Assembly (NCBI GenBank): GCA_963733065.1
Contig: CAVTBT010000004.1
Location: 353,599 to 417,598, forward strand
DNA: 64,000 nucleotides
Source: CAVTBT01 sp963733065
GTDB lineage: Bacteria > Actinomycetota > Thermoleophilia > Gaiellales > Gaiellaceae
Direction: 5' to 3'
Part shown: piece after piece, positions 1 to 9,183 of the stretch
How positions within the stretch are numbered: the first letter of the stretch is position 1
How the letters are laid out: each line of letters begins with the position of its first letter
Position numbers and translations under genes: made by a program
The notes under the pieces: generated by a model
What the model was told of the DNA's origin: nothing
The model's input: the letters and a program-made list of their open reading frames with translations, nothing else
Database searches by the model: none

Positions 1-312
1 CTCCGAGAGCCCGTAGTAGCTCGGATCGGCGGTCTCGCGGACGCGCTGCTGGTAGGCGAGGCCGAGCAGGGTGAACGTACGCGCGCCGGCCGTCTCGGCA
101 CGGGTCTCCGCCTCCAGCCGGCGGATCGTCGAGGCGGTACCGGTCCGCGCGACTCCGGTTCCGAGCTCGTCCGCGGCGGCGGCAACGCGTGCGTCGACCG
201 CACCGCGGGCGCCGGCGGGTGACGCGCTCTCGCGCAGCACCCCGCCGAGCAGGACGGCCAGCGCGACGCCGAGGGTCACGGCGGCGAGGGCGAGGGGACG
301 GCTCCAGTGCAT
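1..312 (-). CDS. Secreted or membrane-anchored helical-repeat protein, N-terminal part (cut by window edge)
   Basis: The reading frame starts at ATG 312 on the minus strand and stays open to base 1, so the C-terminus lies outside the window. The first 30 residues (MHWSRPLALAAVTLGVALAV, then LLGGVL) form one hydrophobic segment, an uncleaved anchor or signal peptide. Near the cut edge the segment LGLAYQQRVRETADPSYYGL resembles the start of a tetratricopeptide-type helix pair. It lies 72 nt downstream of a DUF4331 gene on the same strand and probably shares its operon. The TPR assignment is an inference from about 35 residues; the function is unknown. Confidence 0.6.
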   Translation of the reverse strand, partial: MHWSRPLALAAVTLGVALAVLLGGVLRESASPAGARGAVDARVAAAADELGTGVARTGTASTIRRLEAETRAETAGARTFTLLGLAYQQRVRETADPSYYGLSE

Positions 313-384
313 CGTCGTGATTCGCAGATCCACGACGCCCGGTTCGGGAGGGCCCGCCGCAGCGGGCCCTCCCGAAGCGCGGGC

Positions 385-1701
385 TCAGGGCTTCTGCTCT
401 CCCTTGGGGTTATCGAACCCGCTCGGTGCCTCCTGGACGTACGGGAAGGAGGTGGTGAACGGGACGTCGTTCGCGTCGACGCCGTCGCCGAGCGGCAGGT
501 TCTTGCCGATCAGCACGCCGCCGACGGCCCGCTCGGCGATGTCGATGACGTCGTCCTCGAGCCTCCGCCCGTTCGGGAAGCCCGCGACGTCGCCGCCGAC
601 GACACCGAGGCGGTTGCCCGCCCCGACCGCTGCGGTCGGAGCGATGCCGAGGTTGACCCGCAGCAGGTCAGCCTGGGTCGTCCCGGTGAAGTTCAAGCCC
701 GGAACGCCGGTCAGGAGCACGGCCACGAGATCGGCCCGGTTCGTCTCCTGCACGCCGAGCCCGTACAGCGCGTTGATGACCTTCGCCAGGATCGGCGAGG
801 TGTAGTACTTCGTGAACTGCGAGTCGAGGTGCGGCCGCGACCGGTTCCAGTGATCCTTCCTGGCGGTCGGGATGATCACCTCGTTGACGAGCGGGTTCCC
901 GAGCCGGGACACCTGCACGTAGTCGGCGGAGTTGGAGCCGCCGTTGTTCACGACCACCTTCGGCCGCTCGGTCGTCATCCAGACGCCCGCGATGCTGTTC
1001 TTCGCCTTCAGGCTCGCGATCGGGATCTGCACCGCGACCGTGTGGACACCGTACTTCGCGAAGAAGTCCTTGCCGCCGCCCATGTCACCGGTGCCCTTGC
1101 GGATCGCCAGCAGGTCGAAGATCGCACCGATGTCGCCGAAGAACGCATCCTCGCGCTGGCCGGCGAACACTCGCGTGCCGTCGGACAGGTCGTAGATCTT
1201 GTCCTCGACGAGCTTCCGGTACATCGGCGTCGTCCTGGGGCCGACGTTGTTCGGCGGAGTGGCGAGCCCGCCGCGCAACACAACGCCCGGCTTGTTGCCG
1301 ACGTACTTCGTCACCTGGAACGTTTGCGCGGTGTCCCACAGGAACGAGTCCTCGCGCATCGCCGGGTTCTTGAAGGCGAACTGGTACGACAGGTCGGCCT
1401 GCGCGTCGCCGTTCAGGTCGAGCCGGAGGTAGTACCGGGCCTGCTCGGAGAAGCGGTAGTAGTTCGGGCCGGCCGCCGTGTCCTCCGCCGGGATCCAGTT
1501 GCCGATCACCGTGAGGTGATTCGGGCGGTCCTTGCTCCGGAACGCGTAGAGGTCGGTGCCGTCCGCCGACGGATCCTCCGAGATCAGCGGCGCTTCCCGG
1601 TGGCTCGACGCGGAGCCGTCTGACGGCCCGACCGCTACGACGGCCGCGAGGGCCGCGAGCGCGGCCAGCGCGAGGCCAGCCGCCACGAGAGCTCTCTTCA
1701 T
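385..1701 (-). CDS. DUF4331 family secreted protein (copy 1)
   Basis: A 438-residue protein with a clear signal peptide (MKRALVAAGLALAALAALAA) followed by the DUF4331 hallmark SSHREAPLISEDPSADGTDL, which predicts export across the membrane. GGGKDFFAKYGVHTVAVQIP and the C-terminal RRLEDDVIDIAERAVGG are shared with the neighbouring copy. The ATG is preceded by GGGGAGGA, a good ribosome site. No enzymatic function is established for DUF4331. The gene lies between a second DUF4331 gene upstream and a partial repeat protein downstream, all on the same strand, so the three may be co-transcribed. The family assignment is firm; the role is unknown. Confidence 0.9.
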   Translation of the reverse strand: MKRALVAAGLALAALAALAAVVAVGPSDGSASSHREAPLISEDPSADGTDLYAFRSKDRPNHLTVIGNWIPAEDTAAGPNYYRFSEQARYYLRLDLNGDAQADLSYQFAFKNPAMREDSFLWDTAQTFQVTKYVGNKPGVVLRGGLATPPNNVGPRTTPMYRKLVEDKIYDLSDGTRVFAGQREDAFFGDIGAIFDLLAIRKGTGDMGGGKDFFAKYGVHTVAVQIPIASLKAKNSIAGVWMTTERPKVVVNNGGSNSADYVQVSRLGNPLVNEVIIPTARKDHWNRSRPHLDSQFTKYYTSPILAKVINALYGLGVQETNRADLVAVLLTGVPGLNFTGTTQADLLRVNLGIAPTAAVGAGNRLGVVGGDVAGFPNGRRLEDDVIDIAERAVGGVLIGKNLPLGDGVDANDVPFTTSFPYVQEAPSGFDNPKGEQKP

Positions 1702-1827
1702 CCCATCCTCCCCATCTCGATTGCGACTCTCCCTCGATCGAGGGACGGGGCTGATTCGCGGGTCGCCCGTGAACGGTTCGGCGGCGGCCGCGCAGGAACG
1801 CGACCGCCGCCGTGGTTCGGAATCGGG

Positions 1828-3123
1828 CTACTTGCCCTTGTCGTTGGCGAAGCCGGAACCTGGGTCCGCCTCGTAGGGGAAGGAGCCGAGCAGCGCACGG
1901 TCGTCACGGTCGACGCCGTCGCCGAGCGGCACCTTCTTGCCCTTGAGGAAGCCGGCCACCGCCTGCTCGGCGATGTCGATGACGTCGTCACCGAGCCGGC
2001 GGCCGTTCGGCCAGCCCTGCGTGTCGCCGCCGAGGACGCCGAGCCGGTTCGGCCTGGCGGTCACCGGGATGCCGAGGTTCAGGCGCAGCACGTCGGCCAG
2101 CTTCGACCCGGTGAAGTTGAGGTTCGGCACGCCTGTGAGCAGCACCGCCCGCAGATCGTCGCGGCCGGTCTCGGGCACGCCGAGCTTGTAGAGCTTGTTG
2201 ATCACCGCGGCCAGGATCGGCGTCTCGTAGTAGCGCCGGTACCGGCTCTCGTTCCAGGGCTGCTGCGAGTTCCAGACGTCCTTCAGCCCGGTCGGGATGA
2301 TCACCTCGTTGACGAGCGGGTTGCCGAGCCGGTTGACCTGCACCCAGCCGCCCGAGTTGCGTGTGACCGCGCCGCGCGTGGTGACCTTCTTGCGGTCGAC
2401 CGACGCCCAGACGGCGATCGTGTTGTTCTTCGCCTGCAGCTCCGCGATCGGCAGCTGCAGCGCGAACGTGTGCACCGCATAGCCGGCGAAGAAGTCCTTC
2501 CCGCCGCCCATGTTGCCGGTGCCCTTGCGGATCGCGACGAGATCGAAGATCGCGCCGATGTCGGCGAAGAACCCGTCGTCCCGCTGCCCGGCGAACGCGA
2601 GACCGCCGCCGTTCACGGGCACGACGCCCTTCTGCGCCAGGCCGCGGTAGCCGGGCGTCGAGCGGGGCCCGATGTTGTTCGGCGGCGTGGTGCCACGGGC
2701 GACGACCGTCGTGCGGCCGCCCTGGATGCGGGTGACCGTGAACGGCTGCGCCGTGTCGCCGAGGAAGAACGGCCCGGTCTTCGTCCGGAAGTTGAAGCGG
2801 TAGATCACGTCCGGCGTGATGTCGCCGTTCGTGTCGATCTTCAGGTTGTACCGGGCGCTCGGCGAGAACGTGTAGTAGTTCGGGCCGGCGGCCGGATCCT
2901 CACCCGGGATGACGTTCGCCAGGATCGTCACCGTGTTGGGACGGTCCGGGCTGCGGAACGCGTACAGGTCGGTGAGGTCCGCACTCGGATCCTCCGAGAT
3001 GAGCGGCGCCTCGCGATGGCTCGACGCCGCCCCGCCCTTCGGCTCCGGGCCGGCCACCGCCGCGGCGAGCGTGGCGGCCACGGCCGCGCCGAGCGCGACC
3101 ACGACGAGCATGAGCTTCTTCAT
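1828..3123 (-). CDS. DUF4331 family secreted protein (copy 2)
   Basis: A 431-residue paralogue of the adjacent DUF4331 protein with the same order of conserved blocks: signal peptide MKKLMLVVVALGAAVAATLA, SSHREAPLISEDPSADLTDL, GGGKDFFAGYAVHTFALQLP and RRLGDDVIDIAEQAVAG. The frame continues 40 codons further upstream, but the start at 3123 is chosen because AAGGAGA lies just before it and the signal peptide begins exactly there. The 126-nt gap to the next DUF4331 gene holds no other gene. It is divergent from an ECF sigma/anti-sigma pair across about 170 nt, which suggests, without proving, that this sigma factor controls the pair. Confidence 0.9.
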   Translation of the reverse strand: MKKLMLVVVALGAAVAATLAAAVAGPEPKGGAASSHREAPLISEDPSADLTDLYAFRSPDRPNTVTILANVIPGEDPAAGPNYYTFSPSARYNLKIDTNGDITPDVIYRFNFRTKTGPFFLGDTAQPFTVTRIQGGRTTVVARGTTPPNNIGPRSTPGYRGLAQKGVVPVNGGGLAFAGQRDDGFFADIGAIFDLVAIRKGTGNMGGGKDFFAGYAVHTFALQLPIAELQAKNNTIAVWASVDRKKVTTRGAVTRNSGGWVQVNRLGNPLVNEVIIPTGLKDVWNSQQPWNESRYRRYYETPILAAVINKLYKLGVPETGRDDLRAVLLTGVPNLNFTGSKLADVLRLNLGIPVTARPNRLGVLGGDTQGWPNGRRLGDDVIDIAEQAVAGFLKGKKVPLGDGVDRDDRALLGSFPYEADPGSGFANDKGK

Positions 3124-3292
3124 GCCGGTTCTCCTTGTCGGTGGTGTGACCGCGCTTGTTCGACCGGTCGTGACAAGCGGTTCATGCCGATTTGCGGGCC
3201 GAACCGGACGGGCGGCGGAGGCGAACCATCCCGCTGTGACCATTGCCGCGCCAGTGGTAGCGTGGGCCGTCCCCTCGGGGGAGGACGCGGCG

Positions 3293-3892
3293 ATGCGCGC
3301 GCGGAGGGATCTTGCTCACCTGTCCGACGAAGCCCTGGTGGCGCTGATCGCGCGCGGTCACGAGTCGGCCCTCGGCGAGCTCTACGATCGCCTGGGCCGC
3401 GTCGCGTACGGGCTTGCGTTCAGGATCCTCCGGGACGACTCGCTCGCCGAAGACGCCGTCCAGGAGGGCTTCCTCGCACTCTGGCGCACGGCCGCGGGGT
3501 TCGTGCCGGAGCGCGCCAAGGCGAGCACGTGGGTGCTCACGCTCGTCCATCGGCGGGCCGTCGATCTGGTGCGGCGCGAGGAGCGACGCCGCGCCGAGCC
3601 GCTCGAGGCCGAGATCGGCGTCGAGGGCGGTGGTGCGACGGCGGAGGACTCCGCGCTGCTCCGGCTGGAGCGGGAGCGCGTGCAGGGAGCGCTGCGCCAG
3701 CTGCCCGATGCGCAGCGCGAGGCGATCGAGCTCGCGTACTACGGAGGCTTTACGCAGTCGGAGCTGGCCGAGCGGCTCGGTCAGCCCATAGGCACCATCA
3801 AGAGCCGCATGTTCGCCGGCCTCTCGCGGCTGCGAGAGCTCCTCGACGAAGGCACTCTGGAAGGGACATGGAAGAGCGGATTCACGAGCTGA
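3293..3892 (+). CDS. ECF (group 4) RNA polymerase sigma factor, SigK-like
   Basis: A 199-residue sigma-70 family protein. Region 2 is seen in ALGELYDRLGRVAYGLAFRI and AEDAVQEGFLALWR (core binding and -10 recognition). Region 4 is seen in LPDAQREAIELAYYGGFTQS and LAERLGQPIGTIKSRMFAGL (helix-turn-helix for the -35 element). The start at 3293 is chosen because GGGGGAGG lies eight bases before it; the frame is open further upstream. The end overlaps the start of the anti-sigma gene by 25 nt, a typical arrangement for coupled sigma/anti-sigma pairs. Its regulon probably includes its own operon and possibly the divergent DUF4331 genes (inference). Confidence 0.93.
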   Translation: MRARRDLAHLSDEALVALIARGHESALGELYDRLGRVAYGLAFRILRDDSLAEDAVQEGFLALWRTAAGFVPERAKASTWVLTLVHRRAVDLVRREERRRAEPLEAEIGVEGGGATAEDSALLRLERERVQGALRQLPDAQREAIELAYYGGFTQSELAERLGQPIGTIKSRMFAGLSRLRELLDEGTLEGTWKSGFTS

Positions 3893-4566
3893 CGGCCGGC
3901 TACGCCCTCGACGCCCTCGACGCGGACGAGCGCGGGCTCTACGAGGCGCACCTCGCCGGGTGCGGCCGCTGCCAGGACGAGCTCGCCTCGTTCTGGTCGG
4001 TCACCGGATCGCTGGCCTACGCGGCGGCCGGCTCCGCGCCCGCGCCCTCGCCGGAGCTTCGCGGGCGCCTGCTCGAGCGCGCACGGGCCGAGCGGCCGAA
4101 CGTGGTGCCGCTGCGCACCCGGCGTTGGGCGACGCCGGTGCTGGCGGCAGCCACTGCCGCGGCGGCCGTCGTAGCGGTCGGGCTCGGGCTCTGGGCATCG
4201 TCGCTCTCGGGCGACCTCGACGACACGCGCCGGGCGCTGGCGGACGAGCGCGCCGTCGCCCAGGTGCTGGCCGACCCGAACGCACAGTCGGTGGCGCTCA
4301 GCGGTGCGGACGGCCGTCTCGTGGTCTCCGAGTCGGGCATGGCCGCACTGGTCGTCGACGACCTCGACAGCCCGCCCGAGGGGAAGGCGTACGAGATCTG
4401 GGTGATCCGCGACGGGAACCCCGAGGCCGCGGGTCTCTTCGTCGACGGCCGGCTCGTGCCGGTGGAGCTGCCGGTCACCGACGACGCGACGGTGGCGGTC
4501 ACGCTCGAGGACGAGGAAGGCGCGACAGCCCCCACCGGCCAGCCGCTCTTTACCGCGCAGGTCTGA
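3868..4566 (+). CDS. Membrane anti-sigma factor with ZAS motif and RskA-type C-terminal domain
   Basis: A 232-residue protein. The N-terminal cytoplasmic part carries HLAGCGRC (residues about 27-34), the zinc-associated anti-sigma HxxxCxxC motif. One transmembrane helix follows at about residues 90-112 (TPVLAAATAAAAVVAVGLGL). The extracytoplasmic domain contains EGKAYEIWVIRDGNPEAAGL and VTLEDEEGA, as in the RskA/anti-sigma-K family. It overlaps the sigma gene by 25 nt, so the sigma is very likely its partner. Release of such sigma factors normally involves proteolysis of the membrane protein; no protease gene is seen nearby. Confidence 0.9.
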   Translation: MEERIHELTAGYALDALDADERGLYEAHLAGCGRCQDELASFWSVTGSLAYAAAGSAPAPSPELRGRLLERARAERPNVVPLRTRRWATPVLAAATAAAAVVAVGLGLWASSLSGDLDDTRRALADERAVAQVLADPNAQSVALSGADGRLVVSESGMAALVVDDLDSPPEGKAYEIWVIRDGNPEAAGLFVDGRLVPVELPVTDDATVAVTLEDEEGATAPTGQPLFTAQV

Positions 4567-4676
4567 GCCGGGCGCAGCGCCGCGTCCGATCCAGCGGCAC
4601 ACATTCGTCACGGATTCGGCACGAACACGTCGCGGATCGGCGCCTGGAACGGCCCTGGGCCGGCCGACCGCGACCG

Positions 4677-4682
4677 TACACT
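4677..4682 (+). promoter_or_regulatory. -10 hexamer TACACT, seven bases before the recQ GTG start
   Basis: TACACT is followed by seven bases and then the GTG start of recQ, with no Shine-Dalgarno sequence in between. This spacing puts the transcription start at or next to the start codon, as in leaderless actinobacterial mRNAs. Confidence 0.5.
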
Positions 4683-4689
4683 CGTTCGG

Positions 4690-6696
4690 GTGAGCGAGCT
4701 GCTCCCCGCCCTCCAACGGTACTTCGGCTTCCCGGCCTTCAGGCCCGGCCAGGAGCGGGTCGTTCGCGCAGCCGTCGCCGGTGCGGACACGCTCGCGCTG
4801 ATGCCGACGGGCTCCGGCAAGTCGCTCACGTACCAGCTCGCGGCGATGCTACGGCCGCGCCCGACGCTCGTGCTGTCGCCGCTCATCGCGCTCATGAAGG
4901 ACCAGGTGGACAAGCTGCCGCCGGAGCTGGCGGCGGTGTCGACGTTCGTCAACTCGTCGCTGCCCCCCGAGGAGACCGCGCGGCGCGTCGCCGGGCTCGC
5001 CGAGGGGCGGTACCGGTTGCTGTACGCGGCCCCGGAGCGGCTGCGGCAGTACGAGTTCGTCGAGGCGCTGCATGCGGCCGGAGTCGGCTTCGTCGTCGTC
5101 GACGAGGTGCACTGCGTGAGCATGTGGGGGCACGATTTCCGTCCGGACTACCTCTTCATCCGACGGGCGCTCGAGCGCCTTGGCTCGCCGCCCATGCTCG
5201 GAATGACGGCGACCGCCTCACAGGCGACCGAGGTCGAGATCGCGGCCGCGCTCGGGCGGCAGTTCGATGTCGTTCGGACGTCCGTCGTGCGCCCGAACCT
5301 CCGCTACGACGTGGTCCGGGTCGAGGGCGAGGAGGATCGGCTCCGGTCGCTGCTGGAGCGGGTCCGCGCAACCCGCGGCGCGTCCGTCGTCGTCTACGCC
5401 CGCTCGCGCCGAAGCTGCGAGCGGCTGGCGCGCCTCCTCCGCCAGCACGGCGTCGCCGCGTTGCACTACCACGCCGGCCTCGAGAGCGAGGAGCGGACGC
5501 GCGCGCAGGATGCGTTCCTCGGCGGGCGCGTACAGGTCGTCGTCGCGACAACGGCATTCGGGATGGGCATCGACAAGCCGGACATCAGGCTCGTGCTGCT
5601 CTACAACCTTCCGGACTCGCTCGAGAGCTACGTCCAGATGGTCGGTCGAGCGGGTCGGGACGGCGAGCCGAGCGACACCGTGCTGTTCGCCGGTCGGGCC
5701 GATGCGCGGGCGCTCGAGCGGTTCGCCCTCGGCGACGTTCCGAGACGCGAGGAGCTCGCCGCGGTACTGCGCCTCGTCCGCGAGCGGCCGGTGCTCGACC
5801 CGGACGAGCTCGCCGGCGCCGTCGAGGAGGGCCGCGATCCGCGCGTTCTCGTCGGCATGCTCGAGCAGGTCGGTCTGCTCAGCCGCGGCTTCGACCAGGG
5901 CCGAGCGCTGCAGGTGTCCGTCCCGCCCCCGCCCGCGGACGCGGGAGCGCGGATCGACGAGTTGCTCCGGCGGTCGGCGACGGTCGCGCGCGAACGCGCC
6001 AAGCGGCTGATCGGCTTCGCGGAGGGCGACCGCTGCCGGCACGCACAGGTCGCGGAGCACTTCGGCGAGGAGCTGTCCGGGCCGTGCGGCGCGTGCGACG
6101 TGTGCGCGCCGCGGATCACCGCGGGTGCATCGAGCGCGGCACGCGCCGAGCAGGACGCCCGCGCGCGACCTCTGCCGATCGACGCCGGTGCCGCGATCCT
6201 CGCCGCGCTCTCCTCGCTCGAGTGGCCGCTCGGGCGTACGGGGCTCGCCGCGATGCTGCACGGCTCCGTGTCCGCGCCGCCATCGGCGCGCCGTTCGCAG
6301 CACTTCGGCGTCCTCGCCGGCGTGACTCAGGCGAACGTCAAGCGGTGGATCCGGCTGCTCGAGACCACCGGGTGCCTGGAGACGTACGAGACCGAGGACG
6401 GCTTCAGGCTGCTGCGGGCGGTTCCGGGAGCCGACCCGCCGCGAATCGCGACGGGCGCGGGCGATTCACCGGCCGATCAGGGACTGTTCGAGCGGCTGCG
6501 CAGCTGGCGCCTGGAACGTGCGCAACGGGACGCCGTTCCGGCGTACGTCGTCCTCCACGACCGCACACTGCAGGAGCTCGCGAGCTCCAAGCCGCGCTCT
6601 CCAGCCGACCTCGCGCTCGTGAACGGCTTCGGGCCGACGAAGCTCGAGCGCTACGGCGACGACGTGCTCGCTGTGATCGCAGCGGCTGCCGGCTGA
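4690..6696 (+). CDS. recQ: ATP-dependent DNA helicase RecQ
   Basis: A 668-residue superfamily 2 helicase that unwinds DNA 3'-5' in recombination and fork repair. Walker A MPTGSGKS lies near residue 38, the DEVH box (VVVDEVHCVSMWGHDF) near 135, motif III LGMTATAS near 172, and motif VI QMVGRAGRDGEPS near 315. The RecQ zinc-binding part follows at about 448-471 with CRHAQ and CGACDVC. A winged-helix region and a C-terminal HRDC domain (about 600-668, ending LVNGFGPTKLERYGDDVLAV) complete the usual RecQ layout. The GTG start follows a -10-like hexamer directly. All key motifs are present and the length is normal. Confidence 0.96.
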   Translation: MSELLPALQRYFGFPAFRPGQERVVRAAVAGADTLALMPTGSGKSLTYQLAAMLRPRPTLVLSPLIALMKDQVDKLPPELAAVSTFVNSSLPPEETARRVAGLAEGRYRLLYAAPERLRQYEFVEALHAAGVGFVVVDEVHCVSMWGHDFRPDYLFIRRALERLGSPPMLGMTATASQATEVEIAAALGRQFDVVRTSVVRPNLRYDVVRVEGEEDRLRSLLERVRATRGASVVVYARSRRSCERLARLLRQHGVAALHYHAGLESEERTRAQDAFLGGRVQVVVATTAFGMGIDKPDIRLVLLYNLPDSLESYVQMVGRAGRDGEPSDTVLFAGRADARALERFALGDVPRREELAAVLRLVRERPVLDPDELAGAVEEGRDPRVLVGMLEQVGLLSRGFDQGRALQVSVPPPPADAGARIDELLRRSATVARERAKRLIGFAEGDRCRHAQVAEHFGEELSGPCGACDVCAPRITAGASSAARAEQDARARPLPIDAGAAILAALSSLEWPLGRTGLAAMLHGSVSAPPSARRSQHFGVLAGVTQANVKRWIRLLETTGCLETYETEDGFRLLRAVPGADPPRIATGAGDSPADQGLFERLRSWRLERAQRDAVPAYVVLHDRTLQELASSKPRSPADLALVNGFGPTKLERYGDDVLAVIAAAAG

Positions 6697-6714
6697 TCGG
6701 AGGGCGCGGGAGGC

Positions 6715-6720
6715 TACCAT
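6715..6720 (+). promoter_or_regulatory. -10 hexamer TACCAT, seven bases before the PBP1 TTG start
   Basis: TACCAT, then seven bases (TCTCGCC), then the TTG start. There is no ribosome-binding sequence. The spacing is the same as at recQ just upstream, so the two genes probably have separate leaderless promoters. Confidence 0.5.
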
Positions 6721-6727
6721 TCTCGCC

Positions 6728-9157
6728 TTGCGGTCCCGACGGACAGACGGTGCGCCGCGCTCTCGTCGACGGCGGCGGATTCGGAAGCTTCGTCTGCTGG
6801 GTCTCCTCGCCGTGCTGATGCTGCTGAGCGCGGTGGCGTTCGGCTTCGGCCTCGTGAAGGCGATCTCGGAGGAGGTCCCGCTCCTCGACCCGGCGCGCGT
6901 CCAGCAGACCGAGCGGAACGGCGTCATCTACGACCGCACCGGCAACCGCGTGCTCGCGGTGCTCCGCGGCTCCGAGAGCCGCACGCTCGTCGAGTCCGAC
7001 GAGATCTCGAACTGGATGAAGCAGGCGATCGTCGCGATCGAGGACCGCCGCTACTGGGAGCACAGCGGCGTCGACATCCGCGCGGTCGGGCGTGCGCTCT
7101 GGGAGGACGTCCGCCAGCAGAAGGTGGTCGAGGGCGGTTCCACCATCACGCAGCAGTTCGTGAAGAACGTCTGGCTCCAGGATCAGCGCTCGATCGGCCG
7201 CAAGGTGCGCGAGGCGGCGCTCGCGTGGCAGCTGACCCAGCAGTGGAGCAAGGAACGGATCCTCACGGCGTACCTCAACACGATCTACTTCGGGAACGGC
7301 GCCTACGGCGTGCAGCAGGCGGCGCAGACGTACTTCGGCCACGGCGCGCGCGACCTGACGCTGCCGGAGGCGGCGCTCCTCGCCGGCATCCCGGCCGACC
7401 CGACGCTCTACGACCCCGTCCGGAACCCGCGGCGGGCGGAGGAGCGGCGGCGCACGGTACTCCGGGCGATGCTCGAGCAGAACGACATCGACCAGGTCGA
7501 CTTCGCGCGCGCCGACCGCGTACCGCTGCCCAAGCCGGAGGAGGTGCACCTTCCGGGGACGCAGGGGACGGAGGGCCAGTACTTCGTCAACTACGTCAAG
7601 GAGCAGCTGATCGAGGAGAAGGGCGCGTCACGGGTCTTCGGTGGCGGGCTGCGGGTGACCACGACGATCGACCTCGAGCTGCAGCGTCTTGCCCGCGCCT
7701 CCATCGACAAGGTGTTGCGCGACCCCGAGGGGCCGTCCGCCTCGCTCGTCGCGATCGACCCGCGCACCGGCGAGGTGCTCGCGATGGTCGGGGGCAGGAA
7801 CTATCGCGAGAGCCAGTTCAATCTCGCCGCGCAGGCTGCGCGCCAGCCGGGGTCGGCGTTCAAGCCGTTCGTCCTCGCCGCCGCTCTGCACCAGGGCATC
7901 TCGCCCTCGACGAGCTTCGAGTCGAAGCCCCAGCAGATCCCGATGGGCGACAAGGTCTGGACCGTCTCGAACTACGAGGACACCTACCTCGGGCGCACCG
8001 ACGTCGAGACCGGCACCGTCACGTCGGACAACTCGGTCTACGCGCAGCTGACCCTCCTCGTCGGCGCCAACCGCGTCGCCAAGGTCGCCCGCGAGCTCGG
8101 CGTGCAGAGCCCGCTGTCGCCCTACTACGCGATCGGGCTGGGCGTCGAAGAGGTGAACCCGCTCGAGATGGCCCGCGCCTACGCGACGTTCGCGAACGGC
8201 GGCCGGCGCATCGACGGGTCGATCTTCGGCAACCGGCCGCGCGTGATCCGTGAGCTGGTCGACGAGGACGGACGCACCGTCAAGAACGTGCCGCAGCCGA
8301 CACGCGTGCTCGGGCCGGCGCGGAACGCGATCCTCACCTCGATCCTCGAAGACGTCGTCCAGAGCGGCACCGGTCGGCGGGCGGCGATCCCGGGCCGTGA
8401 CGTAGCGGGCAAGACCGGCACGACGGAGAACTACGGCGACGCGTGGTTCGTGGGCTACACGCCGCAGCTCGCGGTCGCCGTCTGGGTCGGTTACCCGTCG
8501 ACGCTGCGGCCGATGCTCACCGAGTACGACGGCGACGCGGTCGCGGGTGGCACGTTCCCCGCCGAGATCTTCAAGACGTTCGTCGAGCGCGCGCTCGTGG
8601 ACCAGGAGCGCGAGACGTTCCCTGCGGCGCCGTACCTCGCCGCACAGGCGCGCCTGGTTGTACGACGCGGCGGTGAGCTCGCGGTCGACAACGGGATCTG
8701 CCGTAACACGCATGAGGTCGTCTACTTCGCCGGGTGGGGGCCGAAACGGATGGCGGACTGCAAGACCAACGAGGTGGCGGTGCCGCGCGTCGTCGGCCGC
8801 CCGCTCGCGGCAGCGCGTGAGCGCCTGGCCGCGCAGCCGCTCGGCGCCCAGATCGTCGAGGTGCCGTCGAAGCCCGGCCAGCGGCCGGGGCTCGTTGTCT
8901 CCCAGGATCCCCGGCGCGGCTTCCTCGCGTCCTACGACCAGGTCGTCCTGTACGTGACGAAGGCGAAGGACGGCGTGGTGCCGGATCTCGTCGGGTCGCC
9001 GGTCGGCGCCGCGGAACAGCGGCTGCGACGGTTGAAGCTCCTGCCCGCGATCAGCTGGGGCGACGGGCCGCCCGGGACGGTCGTCGCGCAGCAGCCCAGG
9101 CCAGGAGTCACGGCTGCGCCCGGGCTCCGGGTGCAGCTCGTCGTCGCACGGGGCTAG
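6728..9157 (+). CDS. Class A penicillin-binding protein (PBP1A/PonA-type) with two C-terminal PASTA domains
   Basis: An 809-residue bifunctional peptidoglycan synthase. An Arg-rich cytoplasmic tail and one transmembrane helix (about residues 20-42) precede the GT51 glycosyltransferase domain (catalytic Glu in AIEDRRYWEHSGVD near residue 105; EGGSTITQQFVKN). The transpeptidase has SxxK in QPGSAFKPF near 374, SDN in TVTSDNSVYAQL near 433 and KTGTT near 561. Two PASTA repeats end the protein (about 684-748 and 751-809, starting VPRVVGR and VPDLVGS). These usually sense or bind uncrosslinked peptidoglycan and are typical of actinobacterial PonA proteins. The TTG start is supported by the adjacent -10 hexamer. 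Confidence 0.96.
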   Translation: MRSRRTDGAPRSRRRRRIRKLRLLGLLAVLMLLSAVAFGFGLVKAISEEVPLLDPARVQQTERNGVIYDRTGNRVLAVLRGSESRTLVESDEISNWMKQAIVAIEDRRYWEHSGVDIRAVGRALWEDVRQQKVVEGGSTITQQFVKNVWLQDQRSIGRKVREAALAWQLTQQWSKERILTAYLNTIYFGNGAYGVQQAAQTYFGHGARDLTLPEAALLAGIPADPTLYDPVRNPRRAEERRRTVLRAMLEQNDIDQVDFARADRVPLPKPEEVHLPGTQGTEGQYFVNYVKEQLIEEKGASRVFGGGLRVTTTIDLELQRLARASIDKVLRDPEGPSASLVAIDPRTGEVLAMVGGRNYRESQFNLAAQAARQPGSAFKPFVLAAALHQGISPSTSFESKPQQIPMGDKVWTVSNYEDTYLGRTDVETGTVTSDNSVYAQLTLLVGANRVAKVARELGVQSPLSPYYAIGLGVEEVNPLEMARAYATFANGGRRIDGSIFGNRPRVIRELVDEDGRTVKNVPQPTRVLGPARNAILTSILEDVVQSGTGRRAAIPGRDVAGKTGTTENYGDAWFVGYTPQLAVAVWVGYPSTLRPMLTEYDGDAVAGGTFPAEIFKTFVERALVDQERETFPAAPYLAAQARLVVRRGGELAVDNGICRNTHEVVYFAGWGPKRMADCKTNEVAVPRVVGRPLAAARERLAAQPLGAQIVEVPSKPGQRPGLVVSQDPRRGFLASYDQVVLYVTKAKDGVVPDLVGSPVGAAEQRLRRLKLLPAISWGDGPPGTVVAQQPRPGVTAAPGLRVQLVVARG

Positions 9158-9183
9158 CGGAACGCCGGAGCAGCACAGCCCGT

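Noticed and set aside
3960..6818. A 952-codon plus-strand open frame over the anti-sigma and recQ genes
   Set aside because: It overlaps two clearly identified genes in another frame and is mostly Arg/Ala/Gly without any motif.
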